A stretch of DNA of 64,000 nucleotides from Certhia americana (GCA_018697195.1 CM031879.1:43993193-44057192); one strand, 5' to 3'; numbered from the stretch's first letter, positions 24,801-39,800 are shown. Translations and numbers: made by a program. The notes: generated from the letters alone by a model not told the origin.

Positions 24801-27800
24801 GAACAGATCAAGTATCCTCAGCTGCTGTTCATAAGGCTTACCCTCAAGGCCCTTCCCCTCATGACCTTCCTTTGGGCACTTTCTAACAGCTTTATTTCCT
24901 TCTTAGAGTGTGGTGGGTGCCCAAAGCCACACACAGGACTCAAGGTAAGGCTGCACCAGCGCAGAGTAAAGTGGACAATCACCCCCCTTTACCAGCTGAG
25001 GAAGAGGAGCTTGGGTGAATGACTTTGACAAGATCATACATGAGATGAGATTGAAATAAAAAGTCCAAGTCCACATTTGACCAGTTAGTTTTGAAGCCAA
25101 TTTGCCTTTTAACAAATATTTACATACAATTATACAATCTGCCTTTTAACAAATACTAATTTCTCTCAGTCCAAAAGATTTAAAAATGCATTAATGACAT
25201 AATTTAACACTTCTTGGAATAAAACTACATCTGCATTTCTCATGGTACTGCTTTACGGCTCTACAATTAGTAGATGCCTCCAAGCTGCATCATTAAGGTG
25301 AACATTGCACTTGGGGTGCACCTGTAATGCACCTAGTTGAGAGTGAGATGGTTTTTTCTTTTTCAATGTCTCTAAACATTCCTCTGCATTCCTCCTACCC
25401 CTTAGATTCCCTTCAGCCAGAATTCAAGGATGTACAATCCTCTGAACACATGGTACAGCACAACGTGGATGTGAATAGAGACTGAATGTCTGTCAGATCT
25501 TGCACCACTACTTATTTTTTCCTTTTGAGTAATATCCATGTGCCTGTTCCACTGCAGACCCTCTGAAAGCAGTAGCCACATGAGAGAGCTGCAAGTCCCA
25601 AGAGTGCAGAGACTGAAGAATATAAATCTCAAAATAGTGTTTGATGCTGACATGGTATTTGCCAAGGGAGTATCACCAAGAGGCATATGCAGACTTCTAC
25701 ACTTCTACTTTTGGAGGAAAAATGAAATGAAGATTGAAAAGTAAGAAAGGGTTTAGTAGAAACAAGGAGATTGCCATCTAAATTCAGTTCCTTCTTTATA
25801 TAAGAGGAAATGAAAGGAGGAAGAAAGACCCCAGATGATGCCTGTTTTCAGTGAGTCAATTCTGCTTCACTTTTCTCTCCAGAGATAAGAGAATCAGATT
25901 TTGTAGCAACTCCAACTTTGACATTTTAGTCTTAAATCAGTGAGACATTTAAATACCTGATTTGTGAACAGAATTATATGGCTGGTTCCTCAGAACTTTG
26001 ACCTGAAATTTAAGGTCAAAATAAGAAATAATAATAAGAAAAATAATAATAATAATTATTATTTTTTTACATTATAGAAAGAAGATTTAGGATCTCCTTT
26101 CACTTTTAAGCTACAAGGAGGAGGCTTCTGTAAGACTCTCTGCAGAGAGACACAAGGGATATCCACACGACATTTCCCTTGAGAACCAAAACCATCAATT
26201 GCAATAATTGAAAGCCCTGTGAGCATCTACAACTAACAGTGAGGAATCTGCAGTAAGCAAACATGTCATTTTTGTTGTTTCTCTGTATTTATAAATGATT
26301 AAGGAAGATCAAGATTTTTTTTCACTGATATGCTTCTTTCATCCTTGTGCACCTGCTGACTGAAAGACATCTAGCGAATGTCAATATTTTTGAGAGCAGC
26401 ATTAGGTTAAAGATGGAGAATCAAAAGCCATATTGACAGAAAAATTAGGTACCTAATTTTCATACATTCTCCATAAAGCCATTATTTGGCTGAGTCCAGA
26501 AAGATTAAAAGAATTGTGGGGGGTGACCTGTCACATATAAACAAGTCAAGTTTATATGTGACATGATACCCTCCAAAGCCAACATGTTTCAGAGTGCAGC
26601 AGGCTATAGTTTTGCAATATGTGCATGGAATAACAAAATACTAGAATAAAAAAATATTGTTCTATCACAACAGTACAACCCTATGTTAAGGTCTTGCTGA
26701 CTTTAGAGACACTCGCTCAGTAAGTGTAAAGAATTCAGTACCTGAGAGCCAGAGAAATAATATATCTAGCTTTTCATTTCTTTTTCTTGTAAGTGAAATG
26801 TACCTTTCAATACATGTAAAGTAAAATGCAACTGTAACAGAAACCAGCTTTTCAATGACAACCCAAGGTTACTTAAAAACAATACTGAACATCACAGCAA
26901 CATTTCAGGATGATTTTGGACAACCTGGACTCCCAATTGACAGACAACGACTTTCAGGAGACATCCAGATGGAGGAAGTTTTAGAAAAATATACATTTCT
27001 CTCACTGGAAAACAGGCTAAAATAATAATTTGTCCCCATTAAGTCAAAAGTCTTTGCTTTTGACTTGAATAGCAACATGATTAAAAGGACTGCATAGAAA
27101 GAATAGAAAAAATCCTGACTAAAAACTGTTTTATTCAAATACTTTTGCAATTAAAAACCCCCCAAACAATAAACACTCTCACAGAACAACTGTTTCAGAA
27201 GAGAATGTGAAAAAGAAATGTATATAAACCCCACCTCTGTATTATATCTGTCCTGTACAACACTATAGGAAATTAGTGGAACTGCACAATTTATATAGGA
27301 AATGTGGATTTAAAATTAAATCTATTTTCAAACACTTAGTTTTTTCAGTTGTGTAATTTTAATTGGCCAAAGTTATTACTTATAGAAGTATATATTAAAA
27401 TATCTATAAATTATTTAGAGTGCCTTTTTTGATGTTAAGCCTCCTAGTTCAGTCAGAAAACTTACTGAAGTTGCTATATACTACTATGGTGCCAAATTCT
27501 GCCCTAATTTCTGCACAGGCATACACCTAAAGAATTGAACTGCTAAGCCTGACAGCTTCAAAACTGGATTGGAAGATTGTATGCTGGCAGCCTCAATTAA
27601 TTCCCCAGAACATGTGTATGTGATTGTAGATCCCTCCGTGTCAAATTGTTGGGGTTTTTTTCAGAGGAGTTTAAGCCCAGGTAAGGAATGATTAGCATGT
27701 AATTAGCTGAAAAGCCTCAGATCTTCAGGCAATCTAGTAATTGTGAATTACTGCCAATCCTTAGCTAAAACAGCTTGTACAAAAGTCTGTGTGCTGCACA

Positions 27801-30800
27801 CATGTAGCCAGCAGGAAATGGTTGTCTGATGGCATGAATTTTACACATCTTCCAGCCTTCTCATCTGAATGTCACATCTTGTGCTCAGAGACATCTTGCA
27901 TAAGAGACGTGTGATACACAGAAGAAAAGATTTTGCTCATTCATCTAGGTAATTGTACACATTTGGTAGATTAGCAAACAATTATATTCTTCATTAATTA
28001 ATCATGCCAGAACATGATATGTTCACCATGGCTGTGAACAGGTATGTTCTTATTACAACTACAGTTGTGAATAAATCAGGCCACTCAAACTCTTGTTTTG
28101 AGTTTCCAGCAGCAATATTTCTTGGAGATAGACTACTGTAATTTTCTACAAACCAGTATCAGTCCAAAGGAAAACATATTCTTAACAGTCTGAGAGAAAC
28201 CTAGCTGCTTTTCCACCATCAGATGAATCTGAGTTAGACCTCATTTCACCCTTTAATCAAAAAGCATATAAGTAAATCATAATCAAAGGAAATACTCATG
28301 TGAGTAAAATTGTCCATAGGATTATGTGACTGCTGGATTTGACCATACGTAAAAACCAATGTGTTTGGTAACTTGCTATACATTTACTACTACATATTTA
28401 ACACTGAAAATTCAGTCTAGATTATCATATAAAAGCTATAAATTCCATTTATAAAACAATTAGATATTGGCATGCTTAAATTGTGTGGACAGTACTTTGA
28501 AACATACTCAAAGATTAATGAGAAAACATAACACATACATTGGGTTTTTTTAGATACAACATGAAGAATAAAATTTATCTTTAAATTTTGGTATTCAAAT
28601 TAAGATATAAAACAGACTAGATTTCCTATTGAATATAAAGCAAGGAAAGGAAATGGGAAACAGTACATTACAAATGCAAAAAGGGTACAGAACAAGCAAT
28701 CACAGATTGATGTTATTTATTACTATTACAATAGAGAAAGGAGTAGGTTTAGAAACTTACCCTCATCTTTGCACATGCATCCTGTGTTGACTCTGTGCCT
28801 CTTAACTCTTTTACCAGCATAGAACCTAAATACTAGAACAAAAATCCATTGAACTTAAATTAACTGAAATTCCAGAACTGACAAGCATCTGCAGAAATGC
28901 ACTAAAAATGTTTTAAAAAACCTAGCGGTAGCAATAAATTTCTTAACATATTGCTTTACATTTTTTTTTACACCGCGATTCTTTGACAAATCATTTGAAC
29001 CAATGTATTAATCAACCCTGAAGCAAGAATGCACAGCAACAAGTGTATTGAATCAGCTGGAGTTCTTTGAAACAATATATGAACATTTTCTAGCTTATCA
29101 TTTTAATAACTGAAAGAATGAACAAATACTACAGATTCCATCTTTAAAAACCCATTTGACTATAAAATGGAGAATTTGCTTTTTTTAGCTGCCATCTGCC
29201 AAACTCCTATTGTTATGTGTGCAATCACATGGATGAGACGGCCAGCATCTTAACCTCAGTGTACTCAATCTGTAACTAATTTATGTACAAATAGCAGAGT
29301 CTGATGTCAGTAAAGAGACTTTAAATCTGTACTAAAACTAGCTTAAACCATTATTCCTTCCCAAGGAAAGGCTGACCCTGAACTATTATTTTGAAGCCTT
29401 TAGCGATCTACAGGAGGGGTGTGTGAGAAGAAGCAGCAGGGTGCTGTGTCCTGGCTCAGCTCACTGCAAACACCGTGCTCACAGAGGAGCCTGCTCATCT
29501 CCAAGGGTAACAAGGCAGGCAGTGCCCCAGAGACACAGCCCCCATGCTACAGGCCTCTCCCTCACTGTGTCACTTGTTGGCACACACAGTTTGAGCACTC
29601 CTGCACCCTGGCAGCAGCCTCTGCTCCTCTGAGGTCTCAGTACCCACCTACACCATGTTTGAATGGCACTGCTCCTCCAGGGATGGTGCTGGCTGCATCA
29701 TCCCTGCCATTCCCACCCAGCAGTGAGGGGTCCTGTTATGGGTTACTGGGCTGTACCAAAGCCACACCACGCTCTGCGTTTCTCCTATAGCTGCTACAGG
29801 TGTGCATATCTGTTGGTGTTCTCAGAGCTCTGTGCAAAAGGGACATTTCTGAATTTCTATGTCATGTCACATGCAAATCTGACTTAACTGAGCAGAGAGC
29901 ACAAGGCATCCCTCACCTGCTCTTCCACCGGCACAGAGAAGTCTCTCTCTGTATTCTCACAGGCCATGGCTTCTACTAAGTCTCCAGTCTTAAGTGAGCA
30001 ACATGCGAGCTGAAGATAAGTCATGCCATTGTAAGAATATGATAAGTAGGCTGCAGGAGGAGAGAAAGCACTGTGGGCAGGAGCCTCTTTGCAGAGGATG
30101 CTGCAGCCCACCACTGCTGACCTGTCTCACTCTACCATACTGACTCCTCTTGGAAACAGCCTAAGCTCACCCAACCAGATGGTGAACCAGCTTCAGCTTA
30201 GATGAGAACCTATCAAAAAGTTACAGATGAATGCAAGCTGGAACAGAACAGAGTGTACCAGCTCAGTTCTCTGGTCTCCTGACCTAAACTGATACATTTT
30301 CTTTATAAAGCCTTCAGTTTACACTGTTTACTGCAGGAGTCTCTGACCTGCAAGAATATGCATAAATATTTCAATGTAGAGAGTAGCCAACACAGCAATT
30401 AGTGAGAAACACTTTGTAGGGCATTATAAATGGGCCAGTGAGCAACATCATCACTACCAGATAAACACAAACATATCGAACTGAATGAAGGGCATTCCTA
30501 GAGGACTGCAGATGTGAAAGATTCATAAACTGAGCAGCTGTGAGTCCAGCTGGGGGCTCAATGGTGACGTGAATAGGGCTTTGGGCATTAATTTGATGGG
30601 ACAGTTTGATATTGCCCTTGAAGAAAAACAACAAAATTAAAGCAAGCTCTGAAATTAGAAGAGTTTAAAAAACCATATTGAATTGAACTGTATTTTTCTC
30701 TGAATCCTGCTGTCTGATACATTTGGAATCCTTAGCCGTCTCTGGGCAGGTTGCAATTAATGTCTTCAATTTTTTGTTTGGTTGCTTGGATGGTTGGGTG

Positions 30801-33800
30801 CTTTTTGTTTTGCTTTGGGGGTTGTTTTTTTTTTTTCCCTCTCATTTTTTTATAGACCAGATTAAAACAAACTGTTTTTAACTTGAAAGCTACTAGTTGG
30901 TCAGATTAAAAAAGAAGTGCTTTTTGCTTACGGCAGAAGAGGAATAAAGAGAAGAGAAGAGAAGGACAGCTCCTGTCCCATCTGCACAGCAGCAAAAAGC
31001 CTCAGCTGAAGCATTCAGAAATGCTTCCCAAGGTGGACTGTGGAATAGACACACAAATCACAGTAGTACCATCCAATTTACTTGTCAGAAAAATCTGAAA
31101 CTCTAGGAGGAAATTTTGCTTCCTTTTAATGGGCTGTGCTTTTGGAAACATTCCTTCTCAAACACCCAGGGCATGTGGGAGCAATACAGAGAACATCCAA
31201 CAGTTTAACTGATTGATGTGGCATAGAGTGAAAGCTACCCCAATTATAACTTACAAGCCAGGGTTTTACTCTGTAAGGCTGAGGTCAGTACAGCTCAAGG
31301 AGCTGAAACAAAGCAGTGACACATGGTCCTTAGGAAAGGAAGGTCTTTCCTTAATCACCACTAATTTGCATATTCCTGGTCATTCCAACTTCATTTCTTT
31401 AATGATCCATCTTCCAATCTACTACGAAGGTTACATTAGATTATGAATTTACTGCCGGATCACGCAAAAAGAGAAAAGGCACTCAAGATAAAACATGTTC
31501 ACTTCACTGAAAACTATGAAAAAAATTTAAAGAACTAGGAGTTTCTAATCTTCCTTTTCAATCTGAGGTGAGTAAGGAGGTTTTGAATAGTAGGAGAACA
31601 AGACTGAGAGCAGGTGAGACGGTCCTTGACTGTAACTTGCTGAGGAAGGCAGAGGTTCTAGTTACTGTCCAGGGATAATCACTGCATGTATGGCAATTTT
31701 TAACCCCATGAGGGTCTGATGGAAGATATAGATATTCTCCAGAATGATAGGTCTGTAACACCCCTTCTGCCCCTCCTCAGTGGGAGCTAGGCTCTGTCTC
31801 ACCTGCATTTAGTCTCTAATTCTTACCTTCCCTGGTATGGTTTAAATCCAGTCCAGCAACATCCAGTACTTAGTGAACAGAGCATTATCCTAAAAAGCAC
31901 CAAAGATCCAAGCCCCTTCAAGTAAAGAAGATTTCAACCCCATGTCCTGGACCAGTAGCTAACCCCCCAACTATTATCCTCAAGTCATTTCAAATACTGA
32001 GCCCCTTTCCTTCGTACCATAAGCCAGCCTTCTTTCATAAGGGGGGCACCTCCAGAGAGAGGACACATAGTGGGCTGGCAGGCACCTTCAGCAACTTCAA
32101 CAATGCTTTCCAGCAAAATCAGAATGGGAAATGCAAGCACTTAAAATGGTGGACTGAGGTATCTCCTCAGCTCCCCAGAAACTCCAGTCCCCCTATCCTG
32201 AGTACTCAAGATTTCAGATAACTGTTTTTCATTAAAAAAAAAAAAAAAAAAAGCCTTCCAATGACTTTCTGTACCACAACAGACCTTTCTTTCCTCTACA
32301 AGAATTTATTACAGCCAGAGAAGACTAATTGTCTTTAGTTGTAGAGGGAAGCTCCATTTCTCCAGGGATGAGAAGAGGTAATCACCTGCAGCCACACAGA
32401 GGTAAAAATAAGTATTCCCTACCCTGTTGGAACTGACTGCCCCTGGTACTTCAAGTAGCCATCAGGTTGGAAGAGGTCTGAATGTGCCCTTGTCCCATGG
32501 ATGGAGAACACTTAGGACCCTCATCTTCTTTTTCTCTATTTCCTTTTCTAAAAACATATGTATGAAGTTCAGGTGAGGCAAGACCTATTTTAACTGCTGT
32601 GCACACAGCATTGAGGTAGGTATGAGGATCCCATGTTATGTTTTATTATTCTTTCATAACTACTAGACAGGGATTTATAAGAGATGAAAAGTAGGGGTGC
32701 TTGCTCTCACTGTCACTTCAACAACACTTAGCCACTTACTCATAGCACCCTTTCTCTAACACTAATGCCACGTGGGCTGCAATATATCAAACAATTTGTA
32801 GCAAAAAATTACTGTGCATCCTTGTTTCTCATTTATTACAATTACAGCATTTCAGAAGTAGTGACCTTTCTCTCTGAAAAAATATTATAAATTAAAATAA
32901 ACCACAACAGCCTATCAAAATCCAAGTTTAATATATTTACCCCAAATCAAACCACTAAATTTATCAGCACTTACAAATGCTTTATAATCGCATGACTGGA
33001 AGATGAGTTTCTCTGGATGATGTTGCCAGTATTGTACAGGTGTTGATGCTGTGGCTTCATTTGGAGGTCGCAAGGTAATTGAAGGCTCTCCCCAGTCTCC
33101 TGTCTGAAAATCACAGTTGTTCAAGATGTAAGAATATGTGCAGGAAAATTCATATAAAGTAGCCCTCCACTGTTGTGCTCAATTAAGAAGGATTTATTTT
33201 CTACACATAGAGCCATGTTACTAAAATAAGGGAACACAACTCCTACAACATTTTTCATGATTTAATTTATCTACTGTAGTAGATAAAGTCATCTACTGTA
33301 GTGTTTAATGAGGCTTTAATTAAATCTCTCTGCTTTGAGAATAGAATCATTAGGCACCAGAAACATCCCTTAAAAATAACTGTTTACAATACATACATGA
33401 GGATGAGAGCACTTCAAAAAAATCATGAGATGCACAAAAACGCCTTTCACAAATTCTGCTATGTGTTTTACAAGCTTTTCTGCACAGTTAATATGCCTTC
33501 CATTATTCGGCACACATAACCAATAACTAACTTTCCTAAATTACTAAATAACAGAGACTTTGCTTTGATCTGAAGACTTATTATACATCTTCAAACACAC
33601 AAGGCATTCTTTAATCTCTTTACGAATATCTACTTTGATCACCTTCTCTTGATGCCTCATTGTGGAGGTACTAACATTGCCCTTCCACATCCATCATTCT
33701 CATTGATATAGGAGATTGCCTTTCTGAGCTGTCATCTTCTCTCTTTCCTCAAAGCCCTCAGAGAACACAGGTAGGAGTGCAGTGTGCTGCCAAATCCCTC

Positions 33801-36800
33801 CGCTGCACACTCTTCCTCCCTTCAAAAGAGCCAATGCAGGCATCAATACAGGAATGTCCCTGGCCTGACAGTGCTGGTCTAGGTCTCACTTGCCATTGTG
33901 TATTTTTGATCATGGCTCTATAGGACCTGAACTGACGTCTGCTTAGGGGCTCCTTCTATCTTGCAGGCTCATGCACCCGCTCACTTTAACTGAAAATGAC
34001 CCATGGATGGACTTTGTCTCTTCCTAAGCCCTCTTCCCTGTGCCACCATCCTCACTTCTCTCCTGTCTGATCTGGACTGCCTCTCAATTCCCCTCTTCCC
34101 ACAACTCTGTCTTTTTGCAATGACACTTGTCCTTTCTGATCCTCCTCCTCCTGCCCTTTCTCTCTCAAGCTATTTTACCCTTTCCTATATGATCATTTCA
34201 GTTTGGATTATGCTATTTCTTTCTTTACCTGCACTTAGCTCTGTGTATTTTCCATGTATGTCATATTGTTAAAACATGTGTTGAAACTGACAAAGAATTG
34301 TCATCAGCATTTCACACAAAACATGGCTAGAAGTTTAGACTTTTATAGCAAAAAGAAGTTAAGCATCAAGTACACATGAAAAAAATCTTATTGAAGACAT
34401 TCAAAGTCTGGCAAACTATCACATCATACTAATTAAATCAGGACAGAGTAAACAGAACAAGTACATCATTTTCATGTGTCACAAAATAACAAAATGACAC
34501 GCATTTGCACAGCTCTGCAATGAAAAGCAAGAGATAAATCTGGAAACATCAACATTACCCTGCCAATATGGCAACTTCAAGCAAGAGAACATCATAAAAC
34601 AAATCGAACCTAGTTACTGCTGGCACCATTACCAAATCTACCAATTACACAATATTGTAATTTCTATTTTGTCTAGTTAAGTTGCCTATATGCCATGGAT
34701 AAGACTTCAGCATCAGATTTTAAAGAAAGCAGCAAGAACAGTTGCTCCAATTTTTGGCAGTTTCCATCCACAAAAGTAAATCCTTCTGGGCACTAATGCA
34801 TAAAAACTTGTTATCTTATCTAATCTGAAGTGGGAATTTGATTTCTTTACAAGGCAGCTCTTCTTATAAATAAGATTTCCATCATTATTACAAGGGGCAA
34901 GGATCTGCATCCCTACTAGAGGAGTCTGACAACAAGAGAAGATGGATTGCACCCACCACAAATTCTCAGTGTGCTCTGCTGTGTCTTATGAACTGTTCAA
35001 GGCCACAGCTAACAGACCACTTGATTTAGTTCTTTGTTCCCCTAATAAAGATACTCTCCTGCATGTTCTATGTAAGAAAGCAGGGCTCAGGGGGTACATC
35101 CGAGCAAAAGATTCCTAGGTGGACAAGGAGTAAATTTAGGATGGAAAACCTACAAAAGTACATCTTTTGACCACCAGTCTCTCTACCAAGGAAGCACAGT
35201 GATGGCCATGAGGAAGGACCAGAATTTCTACTGATTAAGTGACCAGGGGTAGTGCCCCAAACCCTTTTGTTGCACTTCTCAGCAGACTGCTTTCCTCACA
35301 TGCAGGAAAGGAATAGCACTGGCAAATTAAACAGGGTACATAAGGAGTAAAGTGAGTACATAATTTTAAAGTTTGTTTCCCTTTTGCATATTAAGTATGA
35401 AAAGCATAAAGAACTGCATTGTTTCTGTCTGTAAATAAAAGGCAGAAAAAGGGGAACAATGATTACCTCTTGTTTTGGTTCAATTTGATAAAAGAAATGA
35501 GAAATAATCTTCAGCCAGGCTAATAAAACTAGTGCATGAGACACTTTGAGTGGGACAGTGTGGAGACCATGTTTGCATCCATTGAATGCTCTATAAATAT
35601 AATCATCCTACTACCTACTCCTTTAAAACTGACAAAACAGAATTGCCAAGATTGCTATCCATATCTCTAGAACTAGGATGTTCTAAAGATGCAATGGAGC
35701 TGAGGTTTGGGGAATGCAGACATACAGGATTTCTGCTGTTCCTCACAGATCACTGCCCCTGGAGGCCTTTCATGTATTTCTGTGTGTCTTGTAGAGGGAG
35801 CAGCTACTAAGAGAAGTGCATAAAATTAAACACATAGATATAGATTACTATGATAGATGGAGAAGACATCATAGTCAAAATTTGCTTTTACAGCTGTATC
35901 ATAGGTGGTTTTTATATTCTGGGTTCCTTTCTTTTTGTTTCTTACCAAACTCCTTAAACTTTTAAACAGTACTACTGTTAGTATTCATAATCTGTTTAGA
36001 CTGAGTTGTAACAGGGTAGTCTTCAAAGCCTAGATCCATGAAGATGTTTAGAAGTGTAATTCCCATTACATATTCCCCTTGCAATTTCCTTTCCTTCTTT
36101 TATTTATTTTTCTTTTTTAGGGAAGAAAAGCTTTTAAACAAGATTTAGATAGCTAAACACATTCATAAATCCGTGTCTAAAAACCTCACCAAGCAGAAAG
36201 GGAGCTTCTCAGCTAACTGGTTCTAGTCAGATACTGGAATTCTGAGATTTAGGATGTGATGATGATAGCTAACACCAGGTAAAATACAAAATAGGACCAT
36301 CTTTGATCTAGAGAAGACTTGAAGCCACAAAGCTCAAGTTGGGATAGAAGAATACTAATTACTAGTAATCATAAATCTGAAGAGTTGATGTGGAACAATT
36401 TATGGGTGATGTATTGAGATTCAGGTCCTACATAAGCACCTAATACACTTTTCAAGCAGTACAGAAACGTTCATAAATTGCTGTGCAAGGCCAGCTATAA
36501 TGTTTGATTTAAGTTTTAAAAATAGATATGATAGGATAAGGATTTTCTGGTTTGAATATTTAATTTGCAATTATAAGAAATAATCAAACATTTAAGCTTA
36601 TGTATTTTTTATGACACAATATGCGGATGGAGATATTTATCTCTCTGATGAAGTAGAAAGGCAAGAGATAATTTCTTCCTCATCTAACTTTACAGCTCAT
36701 CAGACAGCTGTGCAATTTATCACATGGCTTTTGCTGTACTGACTGTGGTTTAGTATTCTAACCTCCCTATGACTTTAACCAGCACCTTTCCTCTTTTTGG

Positions 36801-39800
36801 CCTCAGCTAACTTGAAAAAGATTTTTTAGCTCTGCATTTCACAGATAGAGAATTTATAATCAGAAAATGGTCTCAAGGCCGGTGCCAGAGTGGTAAGAAT
36901 TCAATCATTTTGCAATGACAACTTTTAATAGCCTTAGAGAATAATACCTTGTGCTCTTACAGTATTTTCTAACCCTGAAAACGGGCAGATGTGCACTTCT
37001 CAGTGCACGAGAAAGGGCTGATGTCAAATGAACTACAGAAGCAGACTACAGCTATTATTTTCTCTACAATTTTTTCTACAATTGCTGCACATTTTCCTAT
37101 CTCATCCCATTCTCTGAGAAGTGTATTTGACTCATATTAAAGGCACCTGGATGCAGAGATAGTCGTAGATAAGAAGTAACCTCAATAAATCTTCTATAAA
37201 AATCTAACACCTCCCTCATCTTTTTATAAAAATGTCAAGTTAAAAAGCCTCCATGCTAAAAGGAAGAAAAAAAACCAAGAAGGGCTGGTTTTGAGTGGTT
37301 TGAATGTAGTTATTTTTAACAAGGATCACATCTTATAACTTTTCACCTGTTAAGCCTCATGCCTGGTTATGGTAACGTGTATTAGTCACCATGACAACAA
37401 CAAATTGGAGCACACAAGGATACAACAGTTCTGGCTGAAAAATTTATAATTATTTATTTCCCTGTAAAAATTTTAAATGCTCTGCAGACCAGTCAAATCC
37501 TGATTATTTGCTTGTGGTTTAATTCCTAAGGGAAGACAATTTTTTTAGCTCCTTAAATGTTTGGCTTTTGAAGTAATGGAAACAGATTCATGGTGTACTT
37601 CAGATTTAAAATACTTCTGAAGCTTGGTAGCCAAAATGACCCCTTTCCAGCAGAAATGTTCCAATGAGGCATGCCAGAATTAGGATAGATCTACAGCTGC
37701 TCTCAAATATTCTCCTGAACAACTGGCTGCCATCCTTACCACACCGCAATATGGATCGCCAGGTTTGCTCTCACGTGCACAGTGCCAGTGACTGCCACAG
37801 AAGTGACAAAAAACTCAGGGCACCGTCAGCATTGCCTCCAACTCCTCCAGAGTGCCTCTGCAAAGACAGCGTGTAACCTCAGCTGGGCAAAGCCCACAGA
37901 CCAACACAGAGAGGGCAGCACGACACACTGCGGGGGCGAAACCATGCAAACCGAGCTGGTTGCACGGTTTTCCGCTGTGGAAGAGGGAGTGAACAAAAAC
38001 ATGAGGAACAGAACTGAAAGCTCCCCCCGAGCCAGCTGGCCGCTGGCGGTGCCCCCCATCCTGTAGGTACGCACACCACGGAGCCGACACACGCGAACCA
38101 CACGGCACAACACACGGTCCCGCGCGGGGCGGACAAGGTACGGACTGCTTTCGTCATTTCAGCGACATGACACCCGGGGAGAACACCAAGGCAACAGACT
38201 GTACATCCATCGAGTGACAACATAGCCATTTATCACTGTTTCTTACATTATGAACCTGATGAATCGATGAGAAAGGATATCCTGCATTCTGGTTGGTCCA
38301 GATCTCACAGACCGAAGACTGCTAATATAAACAGAAAACTGTATCTCATCTTGTAAATATTAATGCACTGCAACTGCCAAAAGGCAAGAATAATTAAGAA
38401 AAGGCTTGCAATAATACTAAAGAAGGAAGTAAAACAGTTGTAAAAAGTAATTCTTTTATTTATTTGCTGACAAAAATATTTTTGGACTGACTGAAAAGAA
38501 ACATAGCTTATTCAGAGACTTTAGAAGAGGTTTCAGACTGTGAGTTCGAGAAAACAGTTTAGTCAGAAATGCTCATGATGTAAAGAGATAAAGTTATGCA
38601 AGCATAAATAGAAACTGCCTAGAGCAGAAGAAATACTGGTTACTTTCAGTTTTTGGCAGGGGAGAAGTTTGAAGTCAACATCCCAAGTTTCGAGACTTAA
38701 ATCTCTCTCTGTTGGAGACATTCACAGGGAGAAGGGAAGGGAAAAATCTGGCAACAAGTCAACAGGAAAAATACATTTTCTTTATAACAATTATCAGAAA
38801 TGAATTCATTGCAATTTAGTGAAGCAGCTGTCCACCAACAACAGTTCCTTTGCATACTAAGATACAGATAATATTACCTTTGGCATTGACCATGACCTCA
38901 ATGTGTAAATGAAAGGTTTCAGCCTACCCTCTACATTATCGTATGGAGAATCTGTAGTAGCAAAGCAAAGTAAGCGTATCATAGCATCTCTAGCAAAAGC
39001 AGCAAAACTAGGCAAGCACAGCATTCACCAGCATTTTTATATATTTCCTTGTTTGGACAATCATCAATAAAGCATCTGTGGCACCTCAGCAAAAGCTAAG
39101 ATAACATTTTACAGTAGCCAGGCAACTAAAACAAAGCATCAGACATAGGATCTGCCCACGCTATCTTCAGCAGGCAGCAACAAAAGGCAATAAACAGACA
39201 TGAAAAATGCAACTGCAGCATCCAGAAAAGATGCCAATTAATACATCAGTAATTTAACAACATCCAGAACGTGCATTGCTGTTTTTTTGTCAGCAGCAGC
39301 AGAAATTTAGCAGTAATGCTCAAATCAACCCAAAGAAGTGCAAGTCTTCTTAAAATGTGACTCTTGCTCTTACCTTTTGTAGCTTGCAACCTGGCTGCTG
39401 ACAGAATAAGTTACCACTTCTGGTTACTGTCAGGGAAGCCTGGCATCCTCTGGACTGACTACAGAGAGCTGCCAGACAGCCTGGTGGCTGTCTAATGTTG
39501 TTAATTGTCCCTTATTTCCTTCATCCTCTGAAATGCATGAGCATGCATCCCTTCCTATAGCTTCAGTAATTTTAATATATGGTTAATATATGGTTAATTC
39601 CCTCTCCCTCATCTTGTTTTCAAAGTTCTTTGCTTCTCCTTCCTGATATACAGGGCTCTATATTTTGACAGCATTAGCTAATTAAAACATTGGCTTTTGT
39701 TCAGTCTTCTACCTCATCCCCTGCAACTTGCTACAAACTAGTCCTCCTCCATGTGATGAACACATAGTCTCAGTGCAAGGCCAGCAGCAATACACTGCTG

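Larger units (their letters stand above)
19230..28760 (-). other. ANKS1B intron (9.53 kb)
   Basis: Donor GTAAGTTT, acceptor GATTTCAG. It contains a 550-bp CR1 fragment at 24441-24992, an AAT-rich patch near 26031-26065 and a long hairpin at 26517-26575. The remainder is AT-rich with no recognised gene. Confidence 0.8.
28833..32974 (-). other. ANKS1B intron (4.14 kb)
   Basis: Donor GTAAGTG, acceptor TTTTTGTTCTAG. It includes a GC-richer block of unknown origin at about 29410-29790, a T/G-rich tract at 30768-30855 and an A-run at 32234-32252. No gene recognised. Confidence 0.8.

Noticed and set aside
24553..25022. Plus-strand ORFs of 93 and 111 codons
   Set aside because: Antisense reading of the CR1 copy at 24441-24992.
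37879..38229. Overlapping ORFs in the CpG-dense patch as a novel gene
   Set aside because: Three frames are open together because of GC-rich, stop-poor composition; no domain, splice structure or start context stands out.
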